Shown: piece after piece, positions 40,184-50,587 of the stretch
Position numbering within the stretch: the first letter of the stretch is position 1
Layout of the letters: each line of letters begins with the position of its first letter
From: Chryseobacterium sp.
GTDB taxonomy: Bacteria > Bacteroidota > Bacteroidia > Flavobacteriales > Weeksellaceae
Assembly: GCF_029240215.1 (NCBI RefSeq)
Contig: NZ_JARBTK010000006.1
Coordinates: forward strand, 62,001-126,000
Direction: 5' to 3'
DNA length: 64,000 nucleotides
The notes under the pieces: model-generated
What the model was told of the DNA's origin: nothing
Database searches by the model: none
Seen by the model: only the letters and a program-made list of their open reading frames with translations
Program-made: the position numbers and the translations under genes

Positions 40184-41242
40184 TTAAAACTTCATCACAT
40201 CCTTCACCATCCCATTTTTCTGAGTATGCTGCAGCAATTCTGCTTCAATAAAAGTTTTTATTTTGTCTTCTGAGCCATCATTTGGAAACAGCAAATGTAC
40301 ATTTGCACCCGCATCTAAGGTAAAGAACAATGATAAAGAAGTTTCTCTTCTGAAATCCCAGATTTTATTAATGACTTCCAGAGTTCCGGTTTTCATTAAA
40401 ATAAAAGCGGGATCACTCATCATCATCATGGCGTGAAGCGTTAAAGCTTCGTGTTCTATCAATTTTATAAAAGAATTCAAGTCACCATTTTTCAAGATTT
40501 CTTTCATCGGAACAAAATTTTCTTTTGCTTCCTGAAATCTTCTTTCTGCGTAAGGATTGGTATTCATCAAACCATGGCCAACTGTTGAGGAAACGCTCTT
40601 TACACCTTCATGGATCAATAAAACCCAGTCATTAAAATCTTTGAAAACATCATGAATTTCAGCATCAGGATATTTTACAGCAAACAAATCAGAACTTCCT
40701 TCAACCTCATCAGATTCACCCCAAACAACCAAACCATTGTACAAACTTCTGCAAGCACTTCCGCTTCCTAATCTTGCTAAAAATGAGGCTTTTCTTAAAG
40801 ATTCTTCTTCTGAATTTTTCTGTGAAAAAGTTTCATCTAATTTCATCAGACATTTTGCAATAGCCCCAAAACCGGAAGCTGAACTTGCAATTCCCGAACT
40901 GTGAGGAAATGTATTTTCAGTTCGGATGATGTATTTTCCTTTTAAAATCCACGGAAGATACTGTTCAATATTTTTAAAATATTTTTCAATTTTCCCGGCA
41001 AATTTTGCTTCTTCATTTCCTGATAAAAAAGTCTGAACAGAAAACGTTTCGTTTGCCAGAAATTCTATTGCTGTATTGGTTTTGCAGTGATTTAAAGTAT
41101 AACTGATACTCGGATTTGCCGGAATCTGATTGTCGTATTTCCCCCAATATTTGATCAGGGCAATATTTGACGGACAGCTTTCTGAAACCGTTTCTGAACT
41201 GATATTATATATTTTTTTTCCTAAGAAGTCTTGTGTTGCCAT
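40184..41242 (-). CDS. mvaD: diphosphomevalonate decarboxylase
   Basis: CPSNIALIKYWGKYDNQIPANPSISYTL; FPHSSGIASSASGFGAIAKCL; ARLGSGSACRSLYNGLVVWG. Confidence 0.94.
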   Translation of the reverse strand: MATQDFLGKKIYNISSETVSESCPSNIALIKYWGKYDNQIPANPSISYTLNHCKTNTAIEFLANETFSVQTFLSGNEEAKFAGKIEKYFKNIEQYLPWILKGKYIIRTENTFPHSSGIASSASGFGAIAKCLMKLDETFSQKNSEEESLRKASFLARLGSGSACRSLYNGLVVWGESDEVEGSSDLFAVKYPDAEIHDVFKDFNDWVLLIHEGVKSVSSTVGHGLMNTNPYAERRFQEAKENFVPMKEILKNGDLNSFIKLIEHEALTLHAMMMMSDPAFILMKTGTLEVINKIWDFRRETSLSLFFTLDAGANVHLLFPNDGSEDKIKTFIEAELLQHTQKNGMVKDVMKF

Positions 41243-41312
41243 AGTTTACTTATTGAAATGGTCTTTCTGACCACAAGGTTTCATTTAATTATTAAAATTT
41301 AATAAATTCAAA

Positions 41313-41379
41313 GTTTGTCATTCCGTAGGAATCTCAACAATGCAAAATTCGTAATTTAGATTCCTACGGAATGACAAAC
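41313..41379. repeat. full copy of dispersed intergenic palindrome
   Basis: GTTTGTCATTCCGTAGGAATCTCAACAA...AGATTCCTACGGAATGACAAAC. Confidence 0.85.
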
Positions 41380-41411
41380 TCTATGTTGATTTATATATAA
41401 TTTAAAAAGAT

Positions 41412-43172
41412 CTAATACATTTTTTCAATTAAATCTGCATATTTTTTCAGCACTACATTTCGTTTTACTTTCAATGTCGGAGTAATTTCTCCACTGCTGA
41501 TTTCAAATTCAGATGGCATTAAAGTAAACTTTTTCACCTTTTCAAAATCTGAAAGCTCGTGCTGCAATTCTTTAATCTTATCTTTATAAAAATCAATAAT
41601 TTCTTTATTTTGAACTAATTCATCACGATTAGTAGAGGAGATATTGTTCTTTTTTGCATAATCTCCCAAAAACTCAAAATTCGGAACGATCAACGCTGAA
41701 ACAAACTGTCGTCCTTCCGCAATTAAAACGATTTGCTGAATAAAATTGTTATTGGTTAAAAGATTCTCAATTTGTTGTGGTGCAATGTATTTCCCATTCG
41801 AGGTTTTCATCAGATCCTTGATACGGTCTGTGATAAACAAGTTTCCGTTTTCGTCAAATTTTCCTGCATCTCCGGTTTTGAACCAACCGTCTTCAGTGAA
41901 AACTTTTGCCGTTTCTTCAGGTTTATTGTAATAACCTTTCATAATTCCGTTTCCTTTTGCCAGAATTTCATCATTTTCTCCGATACGAATTTCTACGCCC
42001 GGTAAAGGTTTTCCGCAGCTTCCATGTTCAAAATGAGTAAAAGGAAAAGCTGTTAATGTCGCCGTAGTTTCTGTCAAACCATAACCAACTGTGATATGAA
42101 GTCCCATTGCTTCAAACAATTGTGTCACATCAGGCGAAACGGAAGCGCCACCGCACGGCATGAACCAAAGTCTTCCACCCATTTTCTGTTTTACTTTATT
42201 AAAAACCAAAGCATTGGCAACAGAGTGTTTTACCATCAACCCTAAAGGAGCTGATTTTTCTATTCTTTTTAATTCTGCAGTTTGTTTTCCAACTTCAAGA
42301 GCCCAATCGAAGATTTTTTTCTTAAATGATGAGCCTTCTTTGGCTTTTTCTAAAACTCCAGCGTACACTTTCTGGAAAAATCTCGGAACAGCACACATCA
42401 TCGTCGGTTTCACTTCCTCCAAAGTTGCAGCAATATCTTTCGGATCTTCAAGAAAATAAACTTTTGCACCGCCGTAAAGACAGAGTAAGCTCCAGCATCT
42501 TTCGAAAACGTGAGTCAAGGGCAAAAATGCCAATGAAAGTTCGTCTTCAAAGTTTTTAAACTTAAAATATTCAAAATGAGCATCAAAAGATTTAATAAAA
42601 TTTCCGTGGGTCAGGATCACACCTTTTGGCGTTCCGGTCGTTCCTGAAGTATAAATAATGGTTGCTAAATCGTCAAATTCTTTTTTGACAATCTCAAGTT
42701 TCGGGGAAGTTTTAGCAATAAAATCTTCCAAATAAAAAGTATGTTCTTTTTTTACCCAAACTGCTTTTTTAGAAACAATGATAGTCTGAAGACTATTTTC
42801 TTTTTGTACAATTTCTAAACATGCATCATACTGCGCCTGATTTCCGACCAAAATAATTTTGGATTGAGAATCGTTGATGATATATTCTGCCTGTTCGCCA
42901 TTGTTGGTAGAATAAATAGGAACTGTAATGGCTCCGATGGACATCGCTGCCAAATCAAAAATCATCCATTCAGCAGAATTGTCTGCATAGATGGCGACTT
43001 TGTCATTTTCTTCAACACCGTTATTTTTTAATGCGTTTGCCGTTTTAAAAATAATTTCGCTGAATTTTTTCCAACTCAATTCTTTCCAGCCTTCTTTCTT
43101 TTTGAAACCTACTGCTGATTTGAAAGAATGCTTTTCCGCATTTTTATTGATTATTGCCTCTGCAAGATTCAT
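41412..43172 (-). CDS. long-chain acyl-CoA synthetase (AMP-forming)
   Basis: TIIYTSGTTGTPKGVILTHGN; VGYGLTETTATLTAFPF; GWFKTGDAGKFDENGNLFITDRIKDLMKTSNGKYIAPQ. Confidence 0.94.
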   Translation of the reverse strand: MNLAEAIINKNAEKHSFKSAVGFKKKEGWKELSWKKFSEIIFKTANALKNNGVEENDKVAIYADNSAEWMIFDLAAMSIGAITVPIYSTNNGEQAEYIINDSQSKIILVGNQAQYDACLEIVQKENSLQTIIVSKKAVWVKKEHTFYLEDFIAKTSPKLEIVKKEFDDLATIIYTSGTTGTPKGVILTHGNFIKSFDAHFEYFKFKNFEDELSLAFLPLTHVFERCWSLLCLYGGAKVYFLEDPKDIAATLEEVKPTMMCAVPRFFQKVYAGVLEKAKEGSSFKKKIFDWALEVGKQTAELKRIEKSAPLGLMVKHSVANALVFNKVKQKMGGRLWFMPCGGASVSPDVTQLFEAMGLHITVGYGLTETTATLTAFPFTHFEHGSCGKPLPGVEIRIGENDEILAKGNGIMKGYYNKPEETAKVFTEDGWFKTGDAGKFDENGNLFITDRIKDLMKTSNGKYIAPQQIENLLTNNNFIQQIVLIAEGRQFVSALIVPNFEFLGDYAKKNNISSTNRDELVQNKEIIDFYKDKIKELQHELSDFEKVKKFTLMPSEFEISSGEITPTLKVKRNVVLKKYADLIEKMY

Positions 43173-44188
43173 TATAATTTATTCAGCTTTTTGTCATTAA
43201 TATAATTGTTGAGATGGAAATCTATACTTTCCTGAACCGGAATAAAATCATAATCCAGGGTATCTTTCACTTTCTGATTTGAAATGATACTTGAAGAAGT
43301 CACCGATTCGATATTGGTTCTTGTTGCCATTTTTAACTGCGGAATCAGCCAACCCAAAAATATGTTGAGCCATCTTCCGATATTTAAAATAAATTTGGAA
43401 AGAATTTTCACATCCTTTAAATCTAATTTTCTTCTGATTTGATTTCCAATTTCTGCGTATTTTTTACTTTCAGAAATTAGAATAAACCGTTCTCCGAATC
43501 GATCTTTTTCCATCAGATCAACTGCAATCTTTGCAACGTCACGAACATCTACATAAGCCGATCCGCCTGAAAATGTAAAACTGTTTTTTTCAAAAGTCGA
43601 AAAAAGTTCACCACTACTCTGTTTCCAGTTTCCTGTTCCTACGATCATTCCCGGATTGATGATGATTGTATTTAATCCTTCCGCAGAAGCTCTCCAAACT
43701 TCCATTTCAGAAAGATGTTTTGAAATTGCGTAAGCAGAATGTTCTGTTTTAGGATTGAAATCTGATCCTTCATCCAATTCTCCTTTTTCATTCATTCCAT
43801 CCAAAACTGCGATCGAACTTACGTGAAGAAATTTCTGCACGCTTGAGTTTTCGCACGCAAATAAAAGATTTTCTGTGCCTTTGATATTGGTGTGATACAT
43901 TTCTTTTTCATCTTTCGGATGAAAACTTACTTTGGCGGCACAATGATAAACTTCGGTAATTCCATTCAAGGCATTTTGTAATGAATGAATATCGTCAAAG
44001 TCAACATTCGTCCATTCAATTTTATTGAAAAAAACTTCGGGATTTTCTGTATAAAATTGATAAGAATGTTTCACTTCATCAATATCACTTGCAGGTCTTT
44101 TTGCAGCACGCACCGTTTTACCTTTTTTCAAAAGTTCCAAAACGACAATTCTGCCTAAAATTCCTGTTGCTCCTGTTACAAAAACCAT
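43172..44188 (-). CDS. NAD-dependent epimerase/dehydratase family protein
   Basis: MVFVTGATGILGRIVVLELLKKG; HSAYAISKHLSEMEV. Confidence 0.92.
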   Translation of the reverse strand: MVFVTGATGILGRIVVLELLKKGKTVRAAKRPASDIDEVKHSYQFYTENPEVFFNKIEWTNVDFDDIHSLQNALNGITEVYHCAAKVSFHPKDEKEMYHTNIKGTENLLFACENSSVQKFLHVSSIAVLDGMNEKGELDEGSDFNPKTEHSAYAISKHLSEMEVWRASAEGLNTIIINPGMIVGTGNWKQSSGELFSTFEKNSFTFSGGSAYVDVRDVAKIAVDLMEKDRFGERFILISESKKYAEIGNQIRRKLDLKDVKILSKFILNIGRWLNIFLGWLIPQLKMATRTNIESVTSSSIISNQKVKDTLDYDFIPVQESIDFHLNNYINDKKLNKL

Positions 44189-44311
44189 GAATTTATTTCC
44201 TGCTTGATTAGTGAATTACAAATTCCTGCAAATTTGCAAATTTTATGCGGTTATTTGATTGAATTTGTATGATATTATTATCTTGGGGTGATTTCTGAAA
44301 TCAATTTTGAT

Positions 44312-45106
44312 TTAATTTAAACCTAAAAAATTCCTCACCACTTCACTGAATTCCACAGGATTATCTGCCTGAACCCAATGTGCAGCATTTTTAATTTTCA
44401 CAAATTGAGCTTTTGGAAATTGCTGTTTGATTGCAAAACCATCTTGTGGTAAAATATAATTTGATTTTTCTCCTGCAATAAATAAAGTTTCACCTTCAAA
44501 AACTCCGAATTTAATCGCATTTGAAACAAACTGATTGTATTTTTCTGAAAGTGTTTTCAAATTGAATCTCCAATTAAGTTTCTTTGTATCACCAATTTCT
44601 TCCCAGTACAAATTTTTAGCTAAAAACTGAATGGTTGATTTTTCAGGAATATATTGACTGAGAACCGCTTCCACTTCATTTCTTGATTTAACAGTATCAA
44701 AATCAACCGTTTCAAGAGCTTTAATAATTCCCTGATGATGTGGAGGATATGCTTTTGGACCAATATCAACGACGATCAGTTTTTCAACTTTTTCTGGATA
44801 GCTCAACGCAAACTGCATTACCGCTTTTCCACCTAAAGAATGTCCCAAAACGTGAGCTTTTTCAATGCCATAATGATCCATGTAATTAGCAATATCATTC
44901 GCCAGATTGTCATGCGACATATTTTCAGAATGAAAACTTCTTCCATGATTTCTAAGATCAATCAAATGAACCGGCAAAAACTCGCCCAGTTCTTTCCCGA
45001 AACTCCCCCAATTATCAAGCATTCCAAACAAACCGTGAAATACTAAAAGCGGTGTTGACGATAAATTTTCGCCGAATATTTTTGAATGTAGTATATTATT
45101 TTCCAT
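44312..45106 (-). CDS. alpha/beta hydrolase (YbfF-like esterase)
   Basis: PLLVFHGLFGMLDNWGSFGKEL; LIDLRNHGRSFHSENMSHDNLANDI; VLGHSLGGKAVMQFAL. Confidence 0.92.
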   Translation of the reverse strand: MENNILHSKIFGENLSSTPLLVFHGLFGMLDNWGSFGKELGEFLPVHLIDLRNHGRSFHSENMSHDNLANDIANYMDHYGIEKAHVLGHSLGGKAVMQFALSYPEKVEKLIVVDIGPKAYPPHHQGIIKALETVDFDTVKSRNEVEAVLSQYIPEKSTIQFLAKNLYWEEIGDTKKLNWRFNLKTLSEKYNQFVSNAIKFGVFEGETLFIAGEKSNYILPQDGFAIKQQFPKAQFVKIKNAAHWVQADNPVEFSEVVRNFLGLN

Positions 45107-45112
45107 TATTTA

Positions 45113-45517
45113 TTAATCTAAAAATGCTGAGAAAAAATCTCCGATGGCTCCGAATATATCACTTAAATCTAACCAGGATGAGTCTATATTGATGTCTGAA
45201 TCTGAATATTCCAAAAAACTAAAATCAAAATTATTTCCTGAAATACCTTCCAACATGATTTGCTTCATTTCTACATAATCACAAACTTCGCCTTCGCTTC
45301 TGTGATAAGCATCAAAATCTTCATGTGAAGAAAATACAGACATGCTCCAACAAGAAAAATCTGTTCCAGAAGTACCCCACAAGGTTTTTTGATTGGCTTT
45401 TTTTATTTCTCCCGGCTTGTAGAAATCTTTTTTGCCATAATCATTTACAAGAACAGTTCCTACATCTTTGATGTACTGTTTTTTATTTTCCGGTAAAGGT
45501 GTGCAAAATTCTTTCAT
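45113..45517 (-). CDS. hypothetical protein (134 aa)
   Basis: Intact ORF between pdxJ and the hydrolase. Confidence 0.7.
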   Translation of the reverse strand: MKEFCTPLPENKKQYIKDVGTVLVNDYGKKDFYKPGEIKKANQKTLWGTSGTDFSCWSMSVFSSHEDFDAYHRSEGEVCDYVEMKQIMLEGISGNNFDFSFLEYSDSDINIDSSWLDLSDIFGAIGDFFSAFLD

Positions 45518-45525
45518 CTAAAAAA

Positions 45526-46245
45526 TTACCATTTTGCCAATCTCTTCAAATACGCCTGAACTGTGTTTTCCATGCCCATGTACAACGCTTCAGAAACTAA
45601 AGCGTGGCCGATGGAAACTTCCAACAAATTCGGGATATTATCTGCGAAATATTTTAAATTTTCTAAACTTAAATCGTGACCTGCATTGATTCCCAAACCA
45701 AATTCGTTGGCAACGACAGCAGTTTCGTAATAAGGCTTAATTGCCTGTTCTTTGTTGGTTGTATAATTTTTTGCGTAAGCTTCGGTATACAGTTCTATTC
45801 TGTCAGCACCTGTTTTGAAAGCATACTCCACCAATTCAGGAGTCGGGTCAAGAAAAACAGAAGTCCTGATTCCTGCATTTTTAAATTCAGAGATAATTTC
45901 TTTCAAAAAATCAAAGTGCTTTTTGGTATCCCACCCCGCATTTGAGGTGATTGCATCATCGGCATCCGGAACTAAAGTTACCTGCTCGGGTTTTACTTCC
46001 AAAACTATATCGATAAAATCTCTGTGTGGGTTTCCTTCAATATTGAATTCTGTTGTCACCAAAGGTTTCAGATCATAAACGTCTTTTCTTGTGATGTGTC
46101 TTTCATCGGGTCTTGGATGAATGGTAATTCCGTGTGCTCCGAATTCCTGAATTTTGATTGCAGCTTCTGTAACGCTCGGTGTTTCTCCGCCTCTTGCGTT
46201 TCTGATGGTCGCAATTTTATTGATATTTACGCTTAGTTTTGTCAT
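45526..46245 (-). CDS. pdxJ: pyridoxine 5'-phosphate synthase
   Basis: LSVNINKIATIRNARGGETPSV; GITIHPRPDERHI; GLGINAGHDLSLENL. Confidence 0.96.
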   Translation of the reverse strand: MTKLSVNINKIATIRNARGGETPSVTEAAIKIQEFGAHGITIHPRPDERHITRKDVYDLKPLVTTEFNIEGNPHRDFIDIVLEVKPEQVTLVPDADDAITSNAGWDTKKHFDFLKEIISEFKNAGIRTSVFLDPTPELVEYAFKTGADRIELYTEAYAKNYTTNKEQAIKPYYETAVVANEFGLGINAGHDLSLENLKYFADNIPNLLEVSIGHALVSEALYMGMENTVQAYLKRLAKW

Positions 46246-46302
46246 TATTATAGCTATTAGATTTCAGATATTCCTTATCTTGAATCTTATTTATTTTAAA
46301 AT

Positions 46303-47565
46303 TTATTTCGGCAAACCGATTTGCATAATCTGAAGATCAAATTCTTTTGAAGCAACCAGCAGGTGATCAAAAATATCTGCCTGAATCTGCTCAAATTTTT
46401 CCCATTTCGAGTCATTTGCGAAGCAATAAACTTCCATTGGAAGACCTTGGGTGGTAATCTCCAGCTGACGAACCATGATCGGGCTTTCTTTATCAATCTC
46501 GGGATCGTTTTCTAAATATTTCTGTGTGTAATATCTGAAAACACCAACATTGGTCAATTGTCTTCCGTTGATAATTTTATCTTTATGCTCTATTTTCTCT
46601 TTTTCTAATGTGATCTCTGAAGTTTTTTCATTCAGATAATCCGAGATCAGATTGATCTCTTTTAAACGTTCAATTTCTTCGTTATTTAAAAATTTAAATG
46701 AATTGATATTAAAGAAAATTGATTTTTTAATTCTTCTCGTGTTGGATTCTGACATCACCTGAAGATTCTTGATCTCCGTGGTCAGCAAATCGTAAGTAGG
46801 AATTGACGAAATTGTTTTATCAAAATTAGTGATTTTCGTAGTCAAAAGATTGATCTCCAGAATATTTCCTTCGATATTATATTTTGGAATTCCGATCCAG
46901 TCACCGACTTTCAGACTTCGTGAAGTTGCTACGTGAAGACCTGTGACAAATCCCAAAATCGTATCTCTGAAAACCAATACCAAAACCGCTGTGATTGCTC
47001 CCAAACTTCCCAGAATTGTACCGCCTTTTATACCAAATACAGTACAAATGCCTATAACAGTCAGAATAAAAATACCAAAAATTTTCACCGATTCAGAAAT
47101 AGCATTGAGAGCCATTATTTTATAAAAGTCCTGCTTGATCACAAAATAATTCCTGAATGTATTTAATACCCTAAACAGCATTCCTGCAATCACAAAGATG
47201 ATTGACAGATTCACAATCACTTCCAATAATGTAAAACTTTTGGGATGTCTGTAAAATACGGAAAAAAGAGCCGAACCGGCGAATGCCAAAGCAGACAGAT
47301 GAACTATTGAATTTGTGATTCTTGATTGATAGATAGATTTGAAAACAGGATATTTTTCTTTATCAAAAAATCTCTTGAATATAAGATTTACCAAAAGCTT
47401 GAAAACAAAATCAAGCGTGTAAATAAGTCCAGCCAAAAAGATAAACTTAAGTAAAATCTGAACGGTAAGAACAAGGTCAGAGTAAACATTATCTTTAACA
47501 AAATAGTGAATCTGATCGCTTATGTTCTGCAAAAAATCTTTTGTATCTTTTAACTCGTCTTTCAT
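46303..47565 (-). CDS. MscS-family mechanosensitive ion channel
   Basis: FGIKGGTILGSLGAITAVLVLVFRDTILGFVTGLHVATSRSLKVGDWIGIPKYNIEGNILEI. Confidence 0.92.
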   Translation of the reverse strand: MKDELKDTKDFLQNISDQIHYFVKDNVYSDLVLTVQILLKFIFLAGLIYTLDFVFKLLVNLIFKRFFDKEKYPVFKSIYQSRITNSIVHLSALAFAGSALFSVFYRHPKSFTLLEVIVNLSIIFVIAGMLFRVLNTFRNYFVIKQDFYKIMALNAISESVKIFGIFILTVIGICTVFGIKGGTILGSLGAITAVLVLVFRDTILGFVTGLHVATSRSLKVGDWIGIPKYNIEGNILEINLLTTKITNFDKTISSIPTYDLLTTEIKNLQVMSESNTRRIKKSIFFNINSFKFLNNEEIERLKEINLISDYLNEKTSEITLEKEKIEHKDKIINGRQLTNVGVFRYYTQKYLENDPEIDKESPIMVRQLEITTQGLPMEVYCFANDSKWEKFEQIQADIFDHLLVASKEFDLQIMQIGLPK

Positions 47566-47728
47566 TATAGCAAATTTAATAAAATTAGAATCAGCAAAAC
47601 CTTTACCACAACAAATTTCAATAACTATTTTCTAAAATCATTACAAATTCAACAAATTAAAATGAAAATTTAGATATATTTAATAATAAATTTGTTAATT
47701 TAGTAGTCTAAACCATAAAACTATTATT

Positions 47729-48904
47729 ATGAGAAACTTTAATCTTCTTTTAATTTTTATTATTCTATTATCTCTGGGAGCATGTCGCTCCGAATCTGAA
47801 ACTCCGGCAGAGATCACATCAACTGTTATGAAAACCGGAAAATTGTCCGGAAAAGTAATGTCACAAAACGGAAGCAAACCAATTGGGGGAGCCTCAGTTT
47901 TTACATTTGATGAAAAATACAAAATTTACCACACCTTGTCAGATTCTGACGGTAATTTTATTTTGGAAGCTCCCGTTGGTACACGTACCGTTTACATTCA
48001 GACAGGAAATGGAAGCAATTTCCGTACAGAGATTTCTGCAACGATTAAAGACAACGAAACGGTCAATCTCAATGCAAATCAGACAAAACTTAATCAGGTT
48101 GCTAAAATTGCATATGTGAAAGGTTCGTATGATAAGATTGAAGACATCATTTTAAACTTGGGATACACTGCAACAGAAATCACCAATGCTGATCTTGCCA
48201 ATATCAATACACTTGCCCAATATGATATTGTTTTTCTTAACTGCGGTTCACGAAATTATACAGTCAATCAAGCACTTTATCCGGCAATTGATGCCAATCT
48301 GGCAATTTTTGTAGCTAATGGCGGAAGTATTTATGCTTCAGACTGGGATGTTGCTTATCTTGTCGGAGGAACCAATAATACAGATAATTGTGGAGTTTCA
48401 GGAGGTTTTGTTCCCGATTCAAAATTATGCTCAAAAAATCTGGGATCATCTGGTTTAGTTGCTGCAAGTGTAAATAATGCAGGTTTAACTGCAGCACTGG
48501 GTTTCAACTCATTAAATATTGATTATGATTTGGGAGCATGGCAAAAAATCATTACTTACGATCCTGCCTATTGGGAAGTTCTGGTAAAAGATGCTACTAC
48601 CAATGATGCACTGATGCTCAGAACCAATCAGTTTACCGCAACAGGAATTCCGACTACACCAATAGGAAATGCTCCAAATACAGCATTTACAACCGTTTGT
48701 ATTACACTTCCGGGAAATATTCAGATCAGCATTTCTGTTCCTACCGTTGCAGTTCCTTACTTAGTAGCTTTAGGAGCGACAGTAGGTCCGTGTTCAGGCG
48801 CATCAGGAAGTGGTTATATTTACTACACTACTTTTCATAATCACGCTTCAGGAAACATTGGTAATGCCGGAGTAATCTTACAATACGTGATTGTTAATCT
48901 TTAG
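47729..48904 (+). CDS. lipoprotein with carboxypeptidase-regulatory-like domain and a glutamine-amidotransferase/ThuA-like domain
   Basis: Lipobox LSLGAC; KLSGKVMSQNGSKPIGGASVFTFDEKYKIYHTLSDSDGNFILEAPVG; YDIVFLNCGSRNY...FVANGGSIYASDW. Confidence 0.75.
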   Translation: MRNFNLLLIFIILLSLGACRSESETPAEITSTVMKTGKLSGKVMSQNGSKPIGGASVFTFDEKYKIYHTLSDSDGNFILEAPVGTRTVYIQTGNGSNFRTEISATIKDNETVNLNANQTKLNQVAKIAYVKGSYDKIEDIILNLGYTATEITNADLANINTLAQYDIVFLNCGSRNYTVNQALYPAIDANLAIFVANGGSIYASDWDVAYLVGGTNNTDNCGVSGGFVPDSKLCSKNLGSSGLVAASVNNAGLTAALGFNSLNIDYDLGAWQKIITYDPAYWEVLVKDATTNDALMLRTNQFTATGIPTTPIGNAPNTAFTTVCITLPGNIQISISVPTVAVPYLVALGATVGPCSGASGSGYIYYTTFHNHASGNIGNAGVILQYVIVNL

Positions 48905-48930
48905 AAAATCGGCTTGAAAATTGATACTTA

Positions 48931-48961
48931 ACAAAAGTGGCTTTTAGAAGTCACTTTTTTT
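48931..48961 (+). terminator. terminator (AAAAGTGGC..GTCACTTTTTTT)
   Basis: Stem-loop then T-run. Confidence 0.65.
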
Positions 48962-48976
48962 ATTAAAATTAATTTT

Positions 48977-49471
48977 ATGGATCATACTTTAATTTCGATC
49001 ATCAGTATTATTTTACTTGTTTTAGGCATATTGGGAACTTTTTTGCCCGTTTTGCCCGGACTGGTTTTGAGTCTTGGAGGACTTTTGATTTACAAATATG
49101 GAACAGATTCAGATATGTCGATGATCTATATTTGGGCATTTGTCATTCTCACGCTTGCTTCAGCGGTTTTAAATTATGTAATTCCTGCAAAAACCAACCG
49201 GAAATATGGCGGAACGCGTTGGGGAAGCATCGGATCAATTATCGGAACCATTGTCGGCATTTTTCTTCCTATTCCATTAGGATTTCTAGTGGGTATGTTT
49301 GCCGGAGTTTTCATTGGTGAACTTTTGCATGACAGCAAAGATATGAACAAAGCATTACGCTCAACAAAAGGAGCTTTCATAGGATTTATTTACGGAACAG
49401 GTTTTAGTCTTGTAGTAGGCTTGGCAATGTTATTTGTTGTAGTTTTGGATATGACGACTAATTTAATTTAA
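48977..49471 (+). CDS. DUF456 domain-containing membrane protein
   Basis: LGILGTFLPVLPGLVLSLGGLLIYKY; KTNRKYGGTRWGSIGSIIGTIVGIFLPIPLG. Confidence 0.92.
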   Translation: MDHTLISIISIILLVLGILGTFLPVLPGLVLSLGGLLIYKYGTDSDMSMIYIWAFVILTLASAVLNYVIPAKTNRKYGGTRWGSIGSIIGTIVGIFLPIPLGFLVGMFAGVFIGELLHDSKDMNKALRSTKGAFIGFIYGTGFSLVVGLAMLFVVVLDMTTNLI

Positions 49472-49476
49472 CAGAT

Positions 49477-49959
49477 ATGTTTTACAAAATTATAATTTCA
49501 GGTTTTGCTTTGTTGGTCTTATCAAACTGCAATACTCAAAAAGAAACAAAAAGTGCTGAAAAAGTGGCTACAAAAAACAACAAGAATGTGGAAGGAAAAA
49601 TTATTTACTTTACTGAAGGAGAAAATAAATTTCTGAGCGAATACCAAATGAATGTCACTTTCAAAAACATTGCTGAAGACAGCCGTTGCCCGGAAGGCGT
49701 AACCTGTGTTTGGGAAGGGGCAGCCGTTGCCAATATCGAATTTATGGGAACAACGACAAGACCAATGACAATTCCGTTAGCAACGACAGAAAATGCAGGA
49801 AGAAGCTATCACAAATCAACTTTTTTCAATGGATATACAATTTCTCTGGTTGAAGTAAATCCTGCACCTACTTCAGGAGAAGGAGCAAAAGCACTTTCCG
49901 GAAAATACCGAATAGGAATCGTCATTGTGAAAGGCGGAGAAGATTCTACCAAGAGATAG
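49477..49959 (+). CDS. lipoprotein, hypothetical
   Basis: Lipobox LLVLSNC; DSRCPEGVTCVWEGAAVANIEF motif. Confidence 0.8.
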   Translation: MFYKIIISGFALLVLSNCNTQKETKSAEKVATKNNKNVEGKIIYFTEGENKFLSEYQMNVTFKNIAEDSRCPEGVTCVWEGAAVANIEFMGTTTRPMTIPLATTENAGRSYHKSTFFNGYTISLVEVNPAPTSGEGAKALSGKYRIGIVIVKGGEDSTKR

Positions 49960-50587
49960 GTTTCTTGCCTTTTGAAACTAAATATTCATTAATTTTTGAG
50001 AAAGGTTTGCTTCCGAAAAAACCTCTGTGAACAGAAAACGGTGACGGATGTGCAGATTTTAATATAAAATGTTTAGCCGGATCGATGAGTTCGGCTTTTT
50101 TTTGTGCGAAAGCGCCCCACAAAACGAAAACTACATTTTCTTTTTTGTCTGAAATTTCTTTGATGATATAATTGGTGAATGTTTCCCAGCCGAGATCTTT
50201 ATGAGAATTCGGAGAATGTGCACGAACAGTTAATGTTGCATTTAATAATAAAACGCCCTTTTTCCCCCAATCGTCTAGTTCTTTTGAAGTTCTTTCAATT
50301 CCGAGATCACTTTTCAGTTCGATAAAAATGTTTTTAAGCGAAGGCGGTGCAGCCACCTGTTCGGAGACCGAAAAGCACAAACCATTTGCCTGAAAATCAT
50401 TGTGATAAGGATCTTGCCCGATAATCACCACTTCAACCTCATCAAAAGGCGTAATTTCTAATGCTCTGAAAATCTGTTTTTTTGGTGGGAAAACTTTTGT
50501 GGTTGCGTATTCCTGTTTTACTTTTTCCCAAAGATTGGTAAAGTAAGGTGTGCTTTTTATTGGGGCTAAAATTTCGGTCCAGGTCAT
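49946..50587 (-). CDS. ung: uracil-DNA glycosylase
   Basis: VVIIGQDPYHNDFQANGLCFSV; LLLNATLTVRAHSPNSHKDLGWE; HPSPFSVHRGFFGSKPFSKIN. Confidence 0.96.
   Translation of the reverse strand: MTWTEILAPIKSTPYFTNLWEKVKQEYATTKVFPPKKQIFRALEITPFDEVEVVIIGQDPYHNDFQANGLCFSVSEQVAAPPSLKNIFIELKSDLGIERTSKELDDWGKKGVLLLNATLTVRAHSPNSHKDLGWETFTNYIIKEISDKKENVVFVLWGAFAQKKAELIDPAKHFILKSAHPSPFSVHRGFFGSKPFSKINEYLVSKGKKPISW

Noticed and set aside
45676-46236. Three + strand ORFs opposite pdxJ
   Set aside because: Antisense shadow ORFs of a highly conserved gene
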